Notes under the pieces: model-generated | The model's database searches: none | What the model was told of the DNA's origin: nothing | What the model saw: only the letters and a program-made list of their open reading frames with translations | In this document: positions 48,867-56,724 of the stretch, piece after piece | How the letters are laid out: every line of letters starts with the position of its first letter | Position numbering within the stretch: the first letter of the stretch is position 1 | Made by a program: the position numbers and the translations under genes | Assembly: GCF_947486615.1 (NCBI RefSeq) | Contig: NZ_CANKUD010000009.1 | Location: 62,001 to 126,000, forward strand | Direction of reading: 5' to 3' | Source of the DNA: an uncultured Modestobacter sp. | GTDB lineage: Bacteria; Actinomycetota; Actinomycetes; Mycobacteriales; Geodermatophilaceae | DNA length: 64,000 bases

Positions 48867-49991
48867 TCAGGTCAGCCGGTAGGCCCGTTCGGCGTTGCCG
48901 GCGCCGATCATCCCCGCCACCCGCGCCGCGTCGTGCGCCGTCCAGGCGTCCTCGGCGACCCCCTCGGCCAGGTAGCGGCCCAGCCCGCGGCGGAACAGCA
49001 GAGTGCCCAGCAGGTACAGCTCGGCCAGGCCGAAGGCGTCGGAGGAGAAGAAGACCTTGCCGAACGGGGCCAGCTCGAGCAGCTCGCGCAGCACCGCCCC
49101 GGACCGGTGCCCCACGTTGTGGGTGGCCAGCCCGACGTCGACGAAGACGTGGCCGAACACCTGGGCGAGGAAGCCGGCGTGGCGGTGGAACGGATAGTTG
49201 TGCAGCAGCATCACCGGCACCCCGGCCGGCTCGGTGGCCCGCAGCAGGTCGGTGAGCAGCAGCGGGTCGCAGCGGTGCAGATCGACGTCGGCGTCGCCGT
49301 AGCCGACGTGGAACTGCACCGGCAGCCCCAGGTCGATGCCGGACCACACCAGGAAGCGGTGCAGCACCGGGTCGGCGACCCGGAGCGGGCCACCGCCGCG
49401 CAGCAGCCGGTCGGCGGCCCGGGTCACCTCGGCGTCGTCCGGCCGGGCGCCGTCCAGGGCCAGCCCGACCCGGTAGGCGGCGATCGACTTCACCCCGGCG
49501 GCACCGGCGGTGCGGCCGGCCAGCCGGGTGCGGAACCGCTCGGCGAACCCGGCGGCACCGACGTCCTCGGCGAGCACCTCCTCGGCCAGCGCCTCCAGGC
49601 GCACCACCTCCCGGGCCCGTCCGCCGGCGAGGGCGGCCAGCTCGTCCGGGGAGGTGATCGGCTCGGGCAGGTAGCCGGTGTCGACCAGGAACGTGCCGGT
49701 GCCGGTCGCGGTGAGCAGCCTGCGGTTCACCTCGTCGGCGCCGAGCTCGGCCCGCCGGGTCAGGTACTCCTCGGCCGGGGCGTGCGCCGGCAGGTCGAGC
49801 AGCGGCGGGCACCACCGGCGGAGGGCGAGACCGACCTGCGAGTCGAACAGCGAGCCACCGAGCGCGCTGGGCCCGGCCGACTCGGTGAGCATCGACTCGA
49901 ACTCGCCGCGGGTGAGGTCCCGGCGCACCAGGCCGTGGCAGTGGTGGTCGACCAGCGGCAGGTCGGCGAGGTCGGGGTCCAGGGCGCTCAC
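48867..49991 (-). CDS. Amidohydrolase family protein (FluG N-domain type)
   Basis: A 374-residue TIM-barrel amidohydrolase: metal motif LPLVDHHCHGLVRRDLTRGE, GVKSIAAYRVGLALDG, VQFHVGYGDADVDLHRCDPL, VMLLHNYPFHRHAGFLAQVF and FFSSDAFGLAELYLLGTLLF. These fit the group fused to glutamine synthetase in fungal FluG. A GS-like protein is about 5 kb away (54692). Substrate unknown; a hydrolysed gamma-glutamyl amide is a reasonable guess. GTG 49991 at the conserved start. It is divergent from the SDR gene, with the 17-bp tandem array in between. Confidence 0.88.
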   Translation of the reverse strand: MSALDPDLADLPLVDHHCHGLVRRDLTRGEFESMLTESAGPSALGGSLFDSQVGLALRRWCPPLLDLPAHAPAEEYLTRRAELGADEVNRRLLTATGTGTFLVDTGYLPEPITSPDELAALAGGRAREVVRLEALAEEVLAEDVGAAGFAERFRTRLAGRTAGAAGVKSIAAYRVGLALDGARPDDAEVTRAADRLLRGGGPLRVADPVLHRFLVWSGIDLGLPVQFHVGYGDADVDLHRCDPLLLTDLLRATEPAGVPVMLLHNYPFHRHAGFLAQVFGHVFVDVGLATHNVGHRSGAVLRELLELAPFGKVFFSSDAFGLAELYLLGTLLFRRGLGRYLAEGVAEDAWTAHDAARVAGMIGAGNAERAYRLT

Positions 49992-50061
49992 CGGGCCAGT
50001 CTGGCCGTCCGGGCGGCCGGCCGCCGCCTGTTCCACCGGCCCATCCGCCGCCCATGCTCAA

Positions 50062-50163
50062 CCCCGGCGTTGCCCCAGCCCCGGCGTTGCCCCAGCCCCG
50101 GCGTTGCCCCAGCCCCGGCGTTGCCCCAGCCCCGGCGTTGCCGCAGCCCCGGCGTTGCCGCGC
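50062..50163. repeat. 17-bp tandem direct repeat, six copies
   Basis: Units CCCCGGCGTTGCCCCAG at 50062, 50079, 50096, 50113 (identical), then 50130 and 50147 with CCGCAG and CCGCGC ends. The 17-bp length is not a multiple of three and lies in a non-coding divergent gap. Each unit holds a GGC-GTT-GCC half-palindrome. Confidence 0.9.
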
Positions 50164-50182
50164 CCCTGCGCGTGCCGCTGCC

Positions 50183-50188
50183 TACAGT
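50183..50188 (+). promoter_or_regulatory. -10 element of a leaderless promoter for the SDR gene
   Basis: TACAGT ends 6 nt before ATG 50195. It lies 20 nt after the tandem array, which therefore covers the -35 and upstream promoter region. Confidence 0.5.
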
Positions 50189-50194
50189 CGGGGG

Positions 50195-51082
50195 ATGGCC
50201 TCCTGGAGCACCGCCGACATCCCCGCGCAGACCGACCGCACCGCCGTCGTCACCGGCGCGAACAGCGGCCTGGGTCTGGAGACCGCGCGTGCGTTGGCCG
50301 CCGCCGGCGCCCGGGTGGTGCTCGCCGTCCGCGACCTGGACCGGGGTGCCCGGGCCGCGGCGGACCTGCCGGGTGAGGTGGAGGTCCGCCGGCTCGACCT
50401 GGCCGATCTTGCCTCGGTGCGCGAGTTCGCCGCGGCGTGGTCCGGCGACCTCGACGTGCTGGTCAACAACGCCGGGATCATGCACGTGCCGGCCGGGCGC
50501 ACCGCCGACGGCTTCGAGTTGCAGTTCGGCACCAACCACCTGGGCCACTTCGCGCTGACGGCCCTGCTGCTGCCGCACGTCACCGACCGGGTGGTCACCG
50601 TGTCCTCGATGCTGCACCGCGCCGGGCGGATCGAGCTGGACGACCTGAACTGGGAGCGCCGCACGTACTCGGCGACCAGCGCCTACGGGCAGTCGAAGCT
50701 GGCCAACCTGCTGTTCACCCTGGAGCTGCAGCGCCGGCTCACCGCGGCCGGTTCGACGGTGCGGGCGCTGGCCGCCCACCCGGGCTGGGCCGCCACGAAT
50801 CTGCAGGGCAACACGGGCAGCCGGGTGAAGGACGCCGCCATGGCGGTGGCCAACCGGGTGATGGCGACGAGCGCCGCGCAGGGCGCGCTGCCCACGCTGT
50901 TCGCCGCCACCGCCGACCTGCCCGGCGCCGGCTTCACCGGGCCGGACGGCAGCACCATGCGCGGCGCCCCGACGCTGGTCGGCCGCAGCCCGGCGGCGTC
51001 GAACGCCGTCCTGGCCGGCCGGCTGTGGGCGGCCTCGGCCGAGCTCACCGGCACCGACCTCCCGGCTCAGCTGCCGGCCTGA
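50195..51082 (+). CDS. Short-chain dehydrogenase/reductase
   Basis: A 295-residue classical SDR: TGANSGLGLETARALAAAG (NAD(P) binding), DLDVLVNNAGIMHVPAGRTA, catalytic Ser in VTVSSMLHRAGRIEL and YGQSK (Tyr-x3-Lys). It resembles retinol/WW-oxidoreductase-like SDRs. The substrate is unknown. ATG 50195 has a leaderless promoter pattern and a tandem repeat array upstream. Its 3' end overlaps the convergent MFS gene by 16 bp. Confidence 0.92.
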   Translation: MASWSTADIPAQTDRTAVVTGANSGLGLETARALAAAGARVVLAVRDLDRGARAAADLPGEVEVRRLDLADLASVREFAAAWSGDLDVLVNNAGIMHVPAGRTADGFELQFGTNHLGHFALTALLLPHVTDRVVTVSSMLHRAGRIELDDLNWERRTYSATSAYGQSKLANLLFTLELQRRLTAAGSTVRALAAHPGWAATNLQGNTGSRVKDAAMAVANRVMATSAAQGALPTLFAATADLPGAGFTGPDGSTMRGAPTLVGRSPAASNAVLAGRLWAASAELTGTDLPAQLPA

Positions 51083-52263
51083 GCCGGGCTGGTCCGCCGG
51101 CTGCCCGGCGCGGCACCGGACCGGGACGTCGCCCGCTCCGCCGCCGGCACCGCGGCCAGCACCAGGCCGGCGGCGACGACGAACGCCACCGGGGTGCTGG
51201 TCGCGCCGGCGACGACCCCGAGGAGGACGGCGCCGGCGGCCTGACCGACGGTCAGCGCGATGAACAGCACCGCGGCCGCCTGTGCCGCGGCGTCCGGGAG
51301 CCGGGCGGCACCCCAGGCGATCAGGATGCCGCTCAGCGCGACGAAGCCGGCGCCGAAACCGGCCAGCCCGGCGGCCACGGCGAGCACCGAGGAGGGCAGG
51401 GCGGCGAGCAGCAGGCTCGCCGCCGCGGTGACGACGGCGGCCCCCGCCCAGGCGTTCCGCAGGCCGGCCCGCTGCACCAGGTCACCGCTGAGCCCGCCGA
51501 GCAGCCCGGCCACGCCCAGCACGCACCAGAGCAGCCCGGTCGTGCTGTCGGGCAGTCCGCCGTCGACCGTCATCAGGTCCCGCCCGAACGTCCAGACCCC
51601 GGCACACCCGGCCCCGGCCAGCACCGCGGCCACGAGTGGCCGGACCAGGCCGTGCAGCGGCGCGTGCGGGCGGACCTCGGCGGCGGCGGGCCAGCGGCTG
51701 ACGCGGTCGGCCCAGGCGGTGGCCAGCACGGCGACCACCGCGAACCCGGCCCAGGCCGGCCGCCACGCGCCCGGGACGGCGAGCACGAGGAGTCCGCCGA
51801 CCACCACCCCGGCGCCCGTGCCGCTGTTGACCAGGGCCTGTGCACGTGGCTGCGCGTCCGGCCGCACGGTCGCCGTCACGGCGGCGACCAGCGCCGGGGT
51901 GGCGGCCCCGGCACCGCTGCCGGCCACCAGGACCCCGAGGGCGAGGCTGGGCACCGACCAGGCCAGCGCGACGACCAGCGAGCCCAGCGCCGCCGTGCCG
52001 CCGGCGAGCCACAGCGCGGCTCGCCCGTGGGCGCGCCCGGCCAGCCGCTGCCCGGTGGCCGCGGCGAGGCAGTAGGCCAGGTAGCCGGCCGCGGCCAGGA
52101 CGCCGGCCGTTCCCGGACCGATGCCGAAGGCGCTGCGGAACTGGGGGAGGTAGAGGCCGTAGCCGTAGCGGGCCAGCCCGTAGGTCACCGCGATGACGGT
52201 CAGGCCGGGCAGCACGAGCCCGGTCGGTCGACGTCCAGGCGTCTGTAACGATCGTTTCACCAT
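51067..52263 (-). CDS. MFS transporter
   Basis: A 398-residue protein with 12 predicted helices: MVKRSLQTPGRRPTG, then VIAVTYGLARYGYGLYLPQF and GTAGVLAAAGYLAYCLAAAT, an Arg-rich loop with GRAHGRAALWLAGG, and a second half with MTVDGGLPDSTTGLLWCVLG. It is of the small MFS drug/compound exporter type. It is divergent from a TetR gene with an operator that covers its start, so it is probably induced by the compound it exports. The 3' end overlaps the SDR by 16 bp on the opposite strand. Confidence 0.9.
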   Translation of the reverse strand: MVKRSLQTPGRRPTGLVLPGLTVIAVTYGLARYGYGLYLPQFRSAFGIGPGTAGVLAAAGYLAYCLAAATGQRLAGRAHGRAALWLAGGTAALGSLVVALAWSVPSLALGVLVAGSGAGAATPALVAAVTATVRPDAQPRAQALVNSGTGAGVVVGGLLVLAVPGAWRPAWAGFAVVAVLATAWADRVSRWPAAAEVRPHAPLHGLVRPLVAAVLAGAGCAGVWTFGRDLMTVDGGLPDSTTGLLWCVLGVAGLLGGLSGDLVQRAGLRNAWAGAAVVTAAASLLLAALPSSVLAVAAGLAGFGAGFVALSGILIAWGAARLPDAAAQAAAVLFIALTVGQAAGAVLLGVVAGATSTPVAFVVAAGLVLAAVPAAERATSRSGAAPGSRRTSPAQAGS

Positions 52264-52277
52264 AACGAGCGTTACAG
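52243..52277. promoter_or_regulatory. TetR-type operator between the MFS and tetR genes
   Basis: Large inverted repeat CTGTAACGATCGTT (52243-52256), 7-nt spacer, AACGAGCGTTACAG (52264-52277), one mismatch. Each half is itself an AACGnnCGTT dyad, so two TetR dimers could bind. The left half overlaps the MFS 5' coding end and the spacer holds its start codon. Confidence 0.8.
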
Positions 52278-52284
52278 TAGGCGC

Positions 52285-52890
52285 ATGACGCCGACCGCCG
52301 CATCCCGGACCGCACGGGAGCGACTGCTCACCGCGGCCGGCGAGCTGTTCTACGAGTCGGGCATCGCGGCGACCGGGGTGGATGCCGTGCTGCAACGGGC
52401 CGGCGTCTCCCCCGCGACGATGTACGCCCACTTCGCCGGCAAGGACGGGCTGGTGGCCGCCTACCTGGAGGACCGCTACTCCGCCTGGCACGCGACCTGG
52501 GACGACGTGCTCGCCGAGCTCGACGACCCGGTCGACCGGCTGCTGTCGGTGTTCGACGCTGTGGACCGGTACCGGCAGCGGGAGGGCAACCGGCGTGGCT
52601 GCGCATTCCTGGCCGCGGCCACCGAGCTGCCGCCCGGACACCCCGGGCAGCCCTGGCTGGCGGCGGACTCGCTGCTGCTGACCGGCCGGCTGCGCGAGCT
52701 CGCCGTCGCCGCCGGTGTCGACGACCCGGACGAGGCGGCGGCCACGCTGCTGCTCTGCTACGACGGCGCCCTGGCCCGGTCGGCCCGGGAGTGGACCACC
52801 CCGGACCTGGGCGCCGGCGACCCGGTCCGCCGCGCCCGCGACGTGGCCGCTGCCTGGCTGACCTCCCGCGGCACGGGCGCCCCGGCCTGA
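52285..52890 (+). CDS. TetR-family transcriptional regulator
   Basis: A 201-residue regulator: N-terminal HTH ARERLLTAAGELFYESGIAA then VDAVLQRAGVSPATMYAHFA, and a helical ligand domain (LLLTGRLRELAVAAGVDDPD). It should repress the divergent MFS gene and itself through the AACGnnCGTT dyads 8 bp upstream of its start; ligand unknown. ATG 52285 has no Shine-Dalgarno; leaderless expression is possible. Confidence 0.92.
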   Translation: MTPTAASRTARERLLTAAGELFYESGIAATGVDAVLQRAGVSPATMYAHFAGKDGLVAAYLEDRYSAWHATWDDVLAELDDPVDRLLSVFDAVDRYRQREGNRRGCAFLAAATELPPGHPGQPWLAADSLLLTGRLRELAVAAGVDDPDEAAATLLLCYDGALARSAREWTTPDLGAGDPVRRARDVAAAWLTSRGTGAPA

Positions 52891-52922
52891 GCTCCCCGGG
52901 GACGACCGCCGGCCGGGCGGGA

Positions 52923-52940
52923 CGACATGTCGACATGTCG
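52923..52940. promoter_or_regulatory. 18-bp perfect palindrome upstream of the DHFR-like gene
   Basis: CGACATGTCGACATGTCG is self-complementary over its whole length and consists of two copies of a shorter dyad (ACATGT). It lies between tetR and the reductase gene. It could be an operator, but no regulator is assigned. Confidence 0.4.
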
Positions 52941-53063
52941 ACGTCGCGACCCGTCGCAGGACGACCCACCGGGGCGGCGGGCCGATCGATGAGTTCCCGG
53001 TCCGGCCCCGGTCACAGCTTCCAGGACCGCGCACCCGATGCGTCCGCGGCCGGAGAGGACACC

Positions 53064-53621
53064 ATGGCCAGGCTCGTCTACGGGATGATCACCTCGCTCG
53101 ACGGCTACGCCTCCGCCGCCGAGGGCGACCTCGGCTCCGGTGCCGAGGACGAGGAGGTGCACACCTACATCGGCGACACCTTCCGCCACGTCGGCACGTA
53201 CCTCTACGGCCGGCGGATGTACGAGACGATGGTGTTCTGGGAGACGGCGCACGACCTGCCCGACGCCCCGCCGCACGTCGTCCAGTACGCCCGCGACTGG
53301 CAGGCCGCGGAGAAGGTCGTGTACTCCACGACGCTGGAGTCGGTGTCCAGCGAACGGACCAGGATCGAGCGGACCTTCGACCCGGCTGCGGTCCGCCGCC
53401 TCAAGGCCGAGGCCACGGCCGATCTCACCGTCGACGGCCCGACCCTCGCCGCCCAGGCCATCGCGGCCGGCCTGGTCGACGAGTACCACCTGTTCCTCAC
53501 CACGAGCGTGGTCGGCGGCGGCACCCGGTTCTTCCCCGACGGCGTGCGCCTGGACCTCGAGCTGGTCGGGCAGCGCGCCTTCGACAGCGGACTGCTGCAC
53601 CTGCACTACCGGACCCGCTGA
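53064..53621 (+). CDS. Dihydrofolate-reductase-family (RibD C-terminal-like) protein
   Basis: A 185-residue protein: RLVYGMITSLDGYASAAEGD, then RHVGTYLYGRRMYETMVFWE, TADLTVDGPTLAAQAIAAGL and VDEYHLFLTTSVVGGGTRFF. It matches the widespread DHFR/RibD-C-like reductases of unknown substrate, with NADPH as cofactor. ATG 53064 has GGAGAGGAC upstream; an in-frame upstream start would run through the palindrome. It lies 76 bp upstream of the second YihY gene. Confidence 0.9.
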   Translation: MARLVYGMITSLDGYASAAEGDLGSGAEDEEVHTYIGDTFRHVGTYLYGRRMYETMVFWETAHDLPDAPPHVVQYARDWQAAEKVVYSTTLESVSSERTRIERTFDPAAVRRLKAEATADLTVDGPTLAAQAIAAGLVDEYHLFLTTSVVGGGTRFFPDGVRLDLELVGQRAFDSGLLHLHYRTR

Positions 53622-53696
53622 GCAGCCCCCACCGGTCCGGCCCGGGCGGGGCGCTCTCGCGTGGTGCCCGGCCCGGGGTCGTGGTGCACTGCGCCC

Positions 53697-54674
53697 GTGT
53701 CCGTCGCCGAGAAGCTCGACCGGCTGCAGCGCCGGCGTCGCGCGGCCGGGTTCCCGATCGCCGTCGTCTACAAGTACGTCGACGACTCCGGCCCCTACCT
53801 GGCCGCGCTGATCACCTACTACGCCTTCGTCTCGCTGTTCCCGCTGCTGCTGCTGTTCTCCACGATCCTCAGCCAGGTCCTGGTCGGGAACCCGGAACTG
53901 CAGCAGCGGTTGCTCGACTCGGCGCTGAGCCAGTTCCCCGTGGTCGGCGAGCAGCTCGGTGAACCGCGCGGGCTCAGCGGCGGCGTCCTGGGCGTGGTCA
54001 TCGGCGTCCTCGGCTCGCTGTACGGCGCGCTCGGCGTGGCCCAGGCCGTGCAGTACGCGATGAACACCGCCTGGTCCGTGCCGCGCAACAGCCGGCCCAA
54101 CCCCTTCCTGGCCCGCGGCCGCAGCCTGGTGCTGCTGGCCACCGCCGGCCTGGCGGTGATCGGGACGACGGCGTTGTCCACCTTCACCTCGGGACACCTC
54201 GGCTCGCTGGGGGCGGCGACCCGGGTGCTGACCCTGGTCGGGTCGGTGGCGATCAACGCCGCGGTGTTCGTGTTCGCCTTCCGGCTGGCCACCACCCGGC
54301 ACCTGACCGCCCGTCAGGTGCTGCCGGGCGCGCTGGCCGCCGCCGTGCTCTGGCAGCTGCTGCAGACCTTCGGGGTGACGTACGTGAGCCGGGTGATGGG
54401 CAGCGCCAGCGCCACCAACGGCGTCTTCGCCCTGGTGCTGGGCCTGCTCGCGTTCCTGTACCTGGCCGCGGTGGTCGGCGTGCTCTGCGTGGAGGTCAAC
54501 GTGGTGCGGGTCGACCGGCTCTGGCCGCGGGCGCTGCTCACCCCCTTCACCGACGACGTCGACCTGACCCCCGGCGACCGGCGCAGCTACACCGGGATGG
54601 CCAAGGCCCAGCGGACCAAGGGCTTCGAGACGGTGCACGTCACCTTCGACCCACCCGACCGCAGCGCGGACTGA
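53697..54674 (+). CDS. YihY/BrkB-family inner membrane protein (second copy)
   Basis: A 325-residue YihY-family protein with about six helices: YLAALITYYAFVSLFPLLLL at the start, GVLGSLYGALGVAQAVQYAM with the family Asn/Gln positions, AAVLWQLLQTFGVTYVSRVM and LVLGLLAFLYLAAVVGVLCV. It differs from the copy at 24159 in length and N-terminus (no Pro-rich tail), so it is a paralogue rather than a duplicate. GTG 53697. It is 17 bp upstream of the GS-like gene and may be cotranscribed. Confidence 0.9.
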   Translation: MSVAEKLDRLQRRRRAAGFPIAVVYKYVDDSGPYLAALITYYAFVSLFPLLLLFSTILSQVLVGNPELQQRLLDSALSQFPVVGEQLGEPRGLSGGVLGVVIGVLGSLYGALGVAQAVQYAMNTAWSVPRNSRPNPFLARGRSLVLLATAGLAVIGTTALSTFTSGHLGSLGAATRVLTLVGSVAINAAVFVFAFRLATTRHLTARQVLPGALAAAVLWQLLQTFGVTYVSRVMGSASATNGVFALVLGLLAFLYLAAVVGVLCVEVNVVRVDRLWPRALLTPFTDDVDLTPGDRRSYTGMAKAQRTKGFETVHVTFDPPDRSAD

Positions 54675-54691
54675 ACGCACCCGGAGGTCAC

Positions 54692-56080
54692 ATGGAGCTG
54701 CACGAGCGGGACGAGCGACGGGCCGCGGCCGAGGCGGTGCTCGACGACCTGGCGGCCGCCGGCGTGGTCGGCGTCGTCCTCCCCTGGGTCGACACCAGCG
54801 GGATCACCCGGATGAAGTCCGTGCCACTGGCCCAGCTGCCCAGCGCCGCGCAGTGGGGCGTGGGGATGAGCCCGGTGTTCGACGGCTTCCTGGTCGACGA
54901 CTCGATCGTCGCCGGCACCCACGCCGGCAGCGCGGTCGGTGACCTGCGACTGCACCCGGACCTCTCCCGGCTCACCGTGCTCGCCGCACAGGAGGGCTGG
55001 GCCTGGGCGCCGGTCGACCGGTACACCCAGGACGGTGTCCCGCACGTGCAGTGCTCCCGGTCGCTGCTGCGCCGGCTCGTCGACGAGCTCGCCGCCGACG
55101 GCCTGAGCGTGCGGGCCGCGTTCGAGGTCGAGTGGGCACTCGGCGAGCCCGGGGAGGACTTCGTGCCGGCGCTCTCCGGCCCGGCGTACGGCCTGACCCG
55201 GCAGATCGAGGTCTCCGACTACGCCCGCGACCTGCTGGCGGCGCTGGCCGCGCAGGGGGTGGCCGTCCACCAGTTCCACCCCGAGTACGCAGCCGGCCAG
55301 CTCGAGGTCTCGGTCGCCGCCGAGGACCCGGTCGGCGCCGCGGACACCGCGCTGCTGGTGCGGGCCACGATCACCGCGGTGAGCATCGCGCACGGGCTGC
55401 GGGCGTCCTTCTCCCCGAAGGTGACCGCCGACGGGGTGGGCAACGGCGGGCACGTCCACCTGTCGCTGTGGCGGAGCTCTCCGGACGGGCGGCCGGAGAA
55501 CCTGATGGGCGGCGGCTCGGGCACCTTCGGCCTGACCCCGGACGGCGGGGCGTTCGTCGCCGGATTGCTGCAGCACCTGCCCGGACTGCTGGCGGTCGGC
55601 TGCCCGAGCGTCGCCTCCTACCTGCGACTGGTGCCCTCGCACTGGGCGGGCACCTACGCGGTGTGGGGGCTGGAGAACCGCGAGGCCGCCGTCCGGTTCG
55701 TCACCGGGCCGAGCGGCCACCGGCAGGAGGCGGCCAACGTCGAGGTCAAGTGCGTGGACGCCGCCGCCAACCCCTACCTGCTGCTGGCCGGCCTGCTCGC
55801 TGCCGGCTCCGCGGGGGTGCAGGCCGGCACCGCCCTGCCTGATCCGGTGGGGATCGACCCGGCGACATTGAGCGAGGCCGGACGGCGGGACGCCGGGATC
55901 ACCGAGCTGCCCTCGTCGCTGGGCGAGGCGGTGGCCGCGTTCGAGCGGGACGAGGTGCTGACCGCCGCGTTCGGGCCGGAGCTGTCGACCACGATCGCCG
56001 AGGTCCGCCGGGGCGAGGTCGCGCTGTTCGACGGGGCCTCCCCGGAGGACGTCACCGCCGCCGTCCGCTGGCGCTACTGA
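54692..56080 (+). CDS. Glutamine-synthetase-family ligase (FluG/PuuA/GlnA3-4 type)
   Basis: A 462-residue GS-fold ligase with active-site motifs: FEVEWAL (metal Glu), HPEYAAGQLEVSV, NGGHVHLSLW, RLVPSHWAGTYAVWGLENRE and EVKCVDAAANPYLLLAGLLA. It lacks the Tyr adenylylation region typical of true GlnA I, so it probably makes a gamma-glutamyl amide with an amine or polyamine rather than ammonia. ATG 54692 has GGAGG 5 nt upstream. An amidohydrolase of FluG type is nearby. A 15-of-16 hairpin follows the stop. Confidence 0.92.
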   Translation: MELHERDERRAAAEAVLDDLAAAGVVGVVLPWVDTSGITRMKSVPLAQLPSAAQWGVGMSPVFDGFLVDDSIVAGTHAGSAVGDLRLHPDLSRLTVLAAQEGWAWAPVDRYTQDGVPHVQCSRSLLRRLVDELAADGLSVRAAFEVEWALGEPGEDFVPALSGPAYGLTRQIEVSDYARDLLAALAAQGVAVHQFHPEYAAGQLEVSVAAEDPVGAADTALLVRATITAVSIAHGLRASFSPKVTADGVGNGGHVHLSLWRSSPDGRPENLMGGGSGTFGLTPDGGAFVAGLLQHLPGLLAVGCPSVASYLRLVPSHWAGTYAVWGLENREAAVRFVTGPSGHRQEAANVEVKCVDAAANPYLLLAGLLAAGSAGVQAGTALPDPVGIDPATLSEAGRRDAGITELPSSLGEAVAAFERDEVLTAAFGPELSTTIAEVRRGEVALFDGASPEDVTAAVRWRY

Positions 56081-56102
56081 GCACGCCCCGCCACCAGTTG
56101 AC

Positions 56103-56153
56103 CATCGGCGAGTGACTGCCGCCCACGGCGAGCCGGCCAGCCACTCGCCGATG
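56103..56153. terminator. Bidirectional hairpin after the GS-like gene
   Basis: CATCGGCGAGTGACTG (56103-56118) pairs with CAGCCACTCGCCGATG (56138-56153), 15 of 16 bases, between convergent stops at 56080 and 56167. Confidence 0.7.
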
Positions 56154-56166
56154 ATCGACATGGTCG

Positions 56167-56724
56167 TCAGCCGCGGGCCGAGCCGGCGACCAGCGGTGCG
56201 GCATCGGCAGGCAACTCGTCGTCGGGGTCGTCGAGCAACTCCCGCAGCCGCGGGTGGCGGGCGAGCCGGCCGCGGGCACGGTGCAGGCGCACCCGCGCCG
56301 TCCCCGCGGTGATCCCGACGATGCGCGCGGCCTCCGCCGGGCTCAGCCCGTCCCAGGTCGTCAGCGTGACCAGCTCGCGGTCCAGGTCGCTGAGCGTCTC
56401 CAGGACCAGCCGCACCACCTCGCCCCGCCGGTCGTCGGTCGTCGGGCTGGCCGGGGGCTGCTCGACGACGTCCGTTCCTGATGCCACCGGCCGCCGCGGG
56501 ACGGCGCGGTGATGGGCGACGACCAGCCGCCGGGCCACCCCGTACAACCACAGGCGACGCTCTTCCCCCGAAGGCAGGTCGGCACGCCGCCGCCAGGCGA
56601 TCAGGTAGACCTCGGCGAGCAGGTCAGCAGCGTCCTCGGACGACGCACGCCGGGTCAGGTAGGCCAGCAACGGTGCGCGGGTGTCGAGGAAGAGCGCCTC
56701 GAACTGCGCTTGCTCGTCGCTCAT
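56167..56724 (-). CDS. ECF-subfamily sigma factor
   Basis: A 185-residue sigma factor: sigma-70 region 2 (FEALFLDTRAPLLAYLTRRA, then DAADLLAEVYLIAWRRR) and region 4 with HTH (DGLSPAEAARIVGITAGTARVR). It lacks region 3, as expected for an ECF factor. The ATG overlaps the stop of an upstream membrane gene (ATGA). That gene is the likely anti-sigma factor, so the pair forms a regulatory unit. Target promoters are not identified here. Confidence 0.93.
   Translation of the reverse strand: MSDEQAQFEALFLDTRAPLLAYLTRRASSEDAADLLAEVYLIAWRRRADLPSGEERRLWLYGVARRLVVAHHRAVPRRPVASGTDVVEQPPASPTTDDRRGEVVRLVLETLSDLDRELVTLTTWDGLSPAEAARIVGITAGTARVRLHRARGRLARHPRLRELLDDPDDELPADAAPLVAGSARG

Noticed and set aside
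50062-50163. 17-bp repeats as a CRISPR array
   Set aside because: Units are directly adjacent with no spacers, and no cas gene is near.
52791-53063. DHFR-like gene with an upstream in-frame start near 52791
   Set aside because: It would overlap tetR and the 18-bp palindrome; ATG 53064 has GGAGAGGAC upstream and begins at the conserved domain.
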